A stretch of DNA of 7,610 nt from NCBI GenBank assembly GCA_011372345.1, contig DRTC01000386.1:1-7610 (forward strand). The letters run 5' to 3'. This stretch comes from Candidatus Cloacimonadota bacterium (GTDB lineage Bacteria; Cloacimonadota; Cloacimonadia; Cloacimonadales; TCS61). Each line of letters opens with the position of its first letter. Position 1 is the stretch's first letter. The notes beneath the pieces were generated by a model, which did no database searches, was not told the DNA's origin, and worked only from the letters and a program-made list of their open reading frames with translations. A program made the position numbers and the translations under genes. Positions 6,890-7,610 of the stretch are shown piece by piece.

Positions 6890-7275
6890 TAAAACTTATA
6901 TTTCTTGTATTTATTATCAAATATTTTTCTTTTGAATTCCGGTTCTTTTCCAAAATTGAATAATAATCCTACTTCATATTTAGTTGCAGTCAGATAATTA
7001 AGAAGTTGGGCTTCATCTTGTTTGGAAAGATGTTTTATCGCCTTGAGTTCGACTAATATTTTATTTTCAACAATTATATCTGCTACATAATCTCCAATTA
7101 TTTGATCTGCATAAAATACTTTTATTTGAACTTGACTCATACAATTCAAACCCATTTTTCTTAATTCGATCAACATTGCTTTTTCATAAACTTTTTCTAA
7201 AAATCCATAACCGAGTGTGTTGTAAACAGTATAAAAAGCTTTGATTATTTTTTCGGATAATTCTGCATATTTCAT
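6889..7275 (-). CDS. GxxExxY family protein, PD-(D/E)XK nuclease-like fold
   Basis: This 128-residue protein has the usual length of the GxxExxY family. The defining motif is G24-F-L-E27-K-V-Y30. A PD-(D/E)XK-like active site can be traced as E27, D66 (GDYVAD, 61-66) and E76-L-K78 (ILVELKA), followed by the typical HLSKQDEAQLLNYL helix and a GLLFNFG strand. All presumed catalytic residues are present, so it may be an active nuclease, but no member has a well-established role that I can name. The AAGG ribosome site lies about eight bases before the ATG. The gene is flanked on both sides by direct copies of the same repeat block. Its TAA stop overlaps the first base of the left block (TAATG), and only about 10 bp separate the start codon from the right block. 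This tight fit suggests that gene and repeats form one unit. Confidence 0.93.
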   Translation of the reverse strand: MKYAELSEKIIKAFYTVYNTLGYGFLEKVYEKAMLIELRKMGLNCMSQVQIKVFYADQIIGDYVADIIVENKILVELKAIKHLSKQDEAQLLNYLTATKYEVGLLFNFGKEPEFKRKIFDNKYKKYKF

Positions 7276-7285
7276 CGTAAATCCT

Positions 7286-7610
7286 TTTTTTGCTCACGGA
7301 TCACACGGATGAACACGGATAAAAGAAAAAATAAAATAAAAAGTTATTATATCCGTAAGTCATTTTTCCATAAGCCCTTTATTTTCTTATCCGTGCTTTT
7401 CCATGCAAATCCGTGAGTCATTTTTCCATGAGCTATCGTTTTCTTATCCGTGATTTTCGGTGCAAATCCGTGAGCCATTTTTCCATGAGCTATTGTTTTC
7501 TTATCCGTTTAATCCGTGAAATCTGTGAGCCATTTTTCCATGAGCTATCGTTTTCTTATCCGTTTAATCCGTGAAATCTGTGAGCCATTATTCCCTGAGC
7601 TATCGTTTTC
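7286..7610. repeat. Right copy of the CACGGAT repeat array, runs off the window
   Basis: The 335 bp from 7276 to the window end hold no gene and consist almost entirely of this array. From 7286 a decamer run (CACGGAT at about 9-10 base steps on the plus strand) and an AT-rich segment match the block at 6641. Units then start at 7361, 7419, 7476, 7531 and 7586, with periods of 58, 57, 55 and 55 bp. The first two full units are collinear with those of the left block at a constant offset of 646 bp. The last two units have a 2 bp shorter decamer section (CACGGATTAAACGGAT on the minus strand) and are nearly identical to each other, pointing to recent local expansion. The array continues beyond 7610. 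Confidence 0.92.
7346..7351 (-). promoter_or_regulatory. Possible -10 box inside the repeat, facing the GxxExxY gene
   Basis: A perfect TATAAT (minus strand, in GGATATAATAAC) lies 70 bases before the GxxExxY start, in the non-decamer part of the repeat. No good -35 is found 16-18 bases upstream. The same place in the left copy reads TATGAT (6700-6705) and faces tldD. This could be a repeat-borne promoter but may be chance in AT-rich DNA. Confidence 0.25.

Noticed and set aside
6641..7610. CRISPR array
   Set aside because: Units of 55-58 bp repeat as a whole, including the 'spacer' part, and no cas gene is present. There are no unique spacers.

Overview
This is an AT-rich bacterial window in which every supported gene lies on the minus strand, so the biological reading direction runs from 7610 down to 1. 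The mix suggests a diderm, anaerobe-type lineage. It holds an L31-DUF1385-RF1 translation cluster, a TldD peptidase, a short lipoprotein, an amino-acid permease with a regulatory-looking tail, and a GxxExxY gene embedded in 'CACGGAT' repeats. A Cloacimonadota-like or Bacteroidetes/FCB-like organism is my best guess, but it is inference from gene content and composition only, with no rRNA or other marker to settle it.

Layout in transcription order. (1) 7610-7286: a repeat array of 55-58 bp units that continues past the window edge. (2) 7275-6889: a GxxExxY family protein with a PD-(D/E)XK nuclease-like fold. (3) 6889-6641: a second, collinear copy of the repeat array that starts exactly at the stop codon of the GxxExxY gene. 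(4) 6615-4285: a probable operon of a TldD metalloprotease, a six-helix small membrane protein and a lipoprotein, with a 32 bp gap and then a 26 bp overlap. (5) 4158-3946: ribosomal protein L31 (rpmE), closed by a strong intrinsic terminator at 3889-3929. (6) 3863-3746: an intergenic element with imperfect terminal inverted repeats. (7) 3660-1613: a DUF1385 membrane protein and peptide chain release factor 1 (prfA), joined by a 4 bp ATGA overlap. (8) 1514 to the left edge: an APC-superfamily amino-acid permease whose cytoplasmic C-terminal extension is cut by the window.

The rpmE-DUF1385-prfA order is a conserved bacterial translation neighbourhood. prmC, which often follows prfA and encodes the methylase of its GGQ motif, is missing here and the permease takes its place. 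The most unusual part of the window is the right end. A possible nuclease gene is sandwiched between two direct copies of a hierarchical repeat: decamers inside 57 bp units inside blocks of about 250 bp, with the blocks offset by about 646 bp. This looks like a repeat-associated gene cassette that may move or amplify as a unit.
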